From positions 1 to 63,229 of the forward strand of contig NZ_ML776454.1 in the NCBI RefSeq assembly GCF_009830945.1: a stretch of DNA of 63,229 nucleotides. The letters run 5' to 3'. Below are positions 61,504 to 63,229 of the stretch, in pieces. Source of the stretch: Nocardiopsis sp. FR4. GTDB taxonomy: Bacteria > Actinomycetota > Actinomycetes > Streptosporangiales > Streptosporangiaceae. Every line of letters starts with the position of its first letter. The stretch's first letter is position 1. The notes below the pieces were generated by a model. That model was not told the origin of the DNA. It made no database searches and saw only the letters and a program-made list of their open reading frames with translations. Position numbers and translations under genes: made by a program.

Positions 61504-63229
61504 GTGGAAACCCCGGCTTTCGACTTCCGTGCCGCCCTCTCCGGGTTCGAGGCGGATCCTCCCGTACCCGAGGATCCGGAGCAGGAGACCGGTGAGGAAC
61601 AGCAGGCCGAGCAGGAACCCCGGCAGGTACGCTCGGGAAGCTTTCCGATCAGCATCGACCTGAACACGGGCATGCTCCTGCTGCGCAACGGCTCCGGATC
61701 GGTCGAGGTGGACACCGCGAACCGGGAGGCGGTCGTCCGTCCGCCCGATCCGGGCGCCGACCCCGGCGACGGCGACCTGATCGTGCTGCGGTCGCTGCGT
61801 GCGGAGGAGCGACAGCAGCCGACCGAGTTCCTTCAGGCGCAGGAGGCGCTGCCGCACACGCCGGGAGCGGCGCCCGCCCGGACCGAGGCGGAGCCCGGTC
61901 CCGTGGTCGAAGGGGACGACGTCCCCGTCCAGCTGGCGCAGGAACAGGTCCTGCGCACGGTACGGGTGGAGGAACCCCAGGAGCGGGACATCTCCGGCAT
62001 CCCGCAGCCGCAGACCCTCCATGAGCACGAGCACCTGCTCCCGAGGACGGAGACCGTCGCCGCCGAGCCCGTCGGCACCCCCATGGAACGGGCGGTGGCC
62101 GGGGACGTCCTCACCTACGGCGGGGGGACCCCGCGGACCGAGTCCGGACAGACCGGGGAGAGCAGCACCCCCACGGAGCCCGTGGAGGCGCACACGGTCG
62201 CGCCTCCCCCGGAGGAGGGCACCGATCCGGACGAGGAGGCTCAGGGAGAGGACGCCCGGGGCGAGGGTCCCGTGGTGACCGTCGACCCCGACACCGGTGA
62301 GACCACCGTCGAGGTCGGTGACCTGCGGCTGGTCGTGGACCCCGAGCGGGGGACGATCAGCGTCGACCCCGGTGACCGCGACGTGCCGCTGGACCCGGAG
62401 TCCGAGCCGATCACGGTCGAGGCCGGGAACCTGCGCCTGACCGTCGACCCGGAGCGGGGCACGGTGGTGATCGAGCCCCTCGAACCCGGGGAGGGGACGG
62501 AGGGGTCCGAGCAGTTCACCATCGAGATCGGCGACCTGCGCGTCACCGTCGACCCCGAGACGGGCGAGGTCACCGTGGACCCGGGCGACGGCGAGGTCGA
62601 GGTCGACCCCGAGACGGGCCTGGTGACCATCACCGAACCCGGGAGGGACCAGGACTCCCCGACGGAGGGGGACCGGGACGGCCTCCCGGAGGACCGGCGG
62701 GAGAGCTCCTCCGACGGCGGAGACGAGAAGACTCCGCAGCAGGGGGACACCCGGGGCCCGGGACAGACGTCGGGCGGCAGCGGGTCGGGAGGCGACCAGA
62801 CGGGCCAGACCCCCCTGACACCGCTCACCCCCACCACCGTCACACCGAGGACGCCCGCCGAGGAGACCTCCGAAGCGGGCTCCCCGGAGGAGGCCGTCAC
62901 GGACACCCCGGAGGACACCGTCCCCGGGGAGACCGTCGGGGGCACCTCGAACACCCCCGCCTCCGGGGAGCCGTACCAGGGCGTGGTGACGGAGGAGGAC
63001 AGAATCCCGGTCACCGAGGGGACGCCCGCGCCCACGGAGACCCTCCCGAACGGCGGCGCCCTCCACAGCCGCACCGCCCCGGGCCAGTCCGACTTGGAGG
63101 AGACGGAACAGGACGGGAACCCGACCCCCGACACACCCCAGCCCGTCCACACCTCCTCGAACCCCGACCCGAACCCCGGCACCTCCCACCCGGCCCCAGA
63201 CCAGGACCCGCCGCCGACGACGGAGAGCG
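61504..63229 (+). CDS. Long acidic repeat protein downstream of esx genes, partial
   Basis: The frame is open from the GTG at 61504 (GAGGAGG at 61492-61498) to the window end: 575 codons and no stop. It starts VETPAFDFRAALSGFEADPP without a signal peptide, has ISIDLNTGMLLLRNGSGSVEVD near residue 45, and at about residues 255-380 has three to four related units of about 40 residues of the type (V/I)E(V/A/I)G(D/N)LR(L/V)(V/T)VDPE(R/T)G. The rest is Thr/Pro/Glu/Gly-rich. No enzymatic family is recognised. It may be the N-terminal part of a second giant T7SS substrate or a large surface protein. Confidence 0.7.
   Translation, partial: METPAFDFRAALSGFEADPPVPEDPEQETGEEQQAEQEPRQVRSGSFPISIDLNTGMLLLRNGSGSVEVDTANREAVVRPPDPGADPGDGDLIVLRSLRAEERQQPTEFLQAQEALPHTPGAAPARTEAEPGPVVEGDDVPVQLAQEQVLRTVRVEEPQERDISGIPQPQTLHEHEHLLPRTETVAAEPVGTPMERAVAGDVLTYGGGTPRTESGQTGESSTPTEPVEAHTVAPPPEEGTDPDEEAQGEDARGEGPVVTVDPDTGETTVEVGDLRLVVDPERGTISVDPGDRDVPLDPESEPITVEAGNLRLTVDPERGTVVIEPLEPGEGTEGSEQFTIEIGDLRVTVDPETGEVTVDPGDGEVEVDPETGLVTITEPGRDQDSPTEGDRDGLPEDRRESSSDGGDEKTPQQGDTRGPGQTSGGSGSGGDQTGQTPLTPLTPTTVTPRTPAEETSEAGSPEEAVTDTPEDTVPGETVGGTSNTPASGEPYQGVVTEEDRIPVTEGTPAPTETLPNGGALHSRTAPGQSDLEETEQDGNPTPDTPQPVHTSSNPDPNPGTSHPAPDQDPPPTTES

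Noticed and set aside
1..63229. Insertion sequences, transposases, integrases or phage genes
   Set aside because: No transposase, integrase or phage structural protein and no terminal inverted repeat pair was seen anywhere, despite the island-like content.

Overview
The window is about 63 kb of very GC-rich DNA with GTG/TTG starts, many 4-nt gene overlaps, a Tat-exported GH43 enzyme, XRE/DUF397 pairs, an actinobacterial Tad pilus operon and a type VII secretion (ESX-like) locus. This points to a filamentous actinomycete. A Nocardiopsis-like (Streptosporangiales) source is my inference and has not been tested.

Left part (1-10.2 kb). The tail of an epoxide-hydrolase-like gene is followed by a divergent MerR regulator/Old-Yellow-Enzyme pair. 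Next comes a LysR regulator divergent from a tight seven-gene catabolic operon: fumarylacetoacetate (FAA) hydrolase, cyclase, FAD monooxygenase, ACMSD-like amidohydrolase, two-domain extradiol dioxygenase/VOC protein, a second FAA hydrolase and an SDR. Together these look like an aromatic-ring hydroxylation, decarboxylation, meta-cleavage and C-C hydrolysis route whose substrate I cannot name.

Middle (10.2-26.8 kb). This is a mosaic of accessory and housekeeping genes. It holds a decayed 2'-5' RNA ligase-like pseudogene, a metallo-beta-lactamase-fold hydrolase, a GH43 arabinanase behind a LacI-type operator, a PAS-GAF-SpoIIE phosphatase, a frameshifted XRE/DUF5753 regulator with a DUF397 partner, tRNA-Pro(GGG) and a secreted coiled-coil protein. 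It also holds a three-gene operon (phosphoribosyltransferase, alpha/beta hydrolase, erythromycin-esterase-like protein), a VOC protein, an aldo/keto reductase, a TetR regulator with an MFS transporter, and a DUF2267 protein.

Tad pilus operon (26.9-36.8 kb, minus strand). A lipoprotein, a secreted protein with DWxxV repeats, an SAF protein, TadZ, TadA, TadB, TadC, a 61-aa Flp-like pilin, two TadE-like pseudopilins, a TadG-like protein and an OmpA-domain membrane protein follow in order, most of them translationally coupled. No prepilin peptidase is present in the window.

Right part (37-63 kb). After a DeoR-type sensor domain that lacks its DNA-binding half, a single gene of 13 kb encodes a 4336-aa polymorphic toxin. 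It has an N-terminal WXG100-like/helical membrane region, several folded modules separated by long Pro/Gly/Asp-rich linkers, and a C-terminal YwqJ-like zinc deaminase. A YwqK-family (MORN-variant) immunity gene overlaps its 3' end. Then come a mycosin-like protein that has lost all three catalytic residues, EccC (divergent), EccD, EccB, two WXG100-type proteins and the start of a long acidic repeat protein cut by the window edge. The most interesting hypothesis is that this is a dedicated T7SS locus that exports a giant deaminase effector, with a mycosin that has become a structural pseudoprotease.
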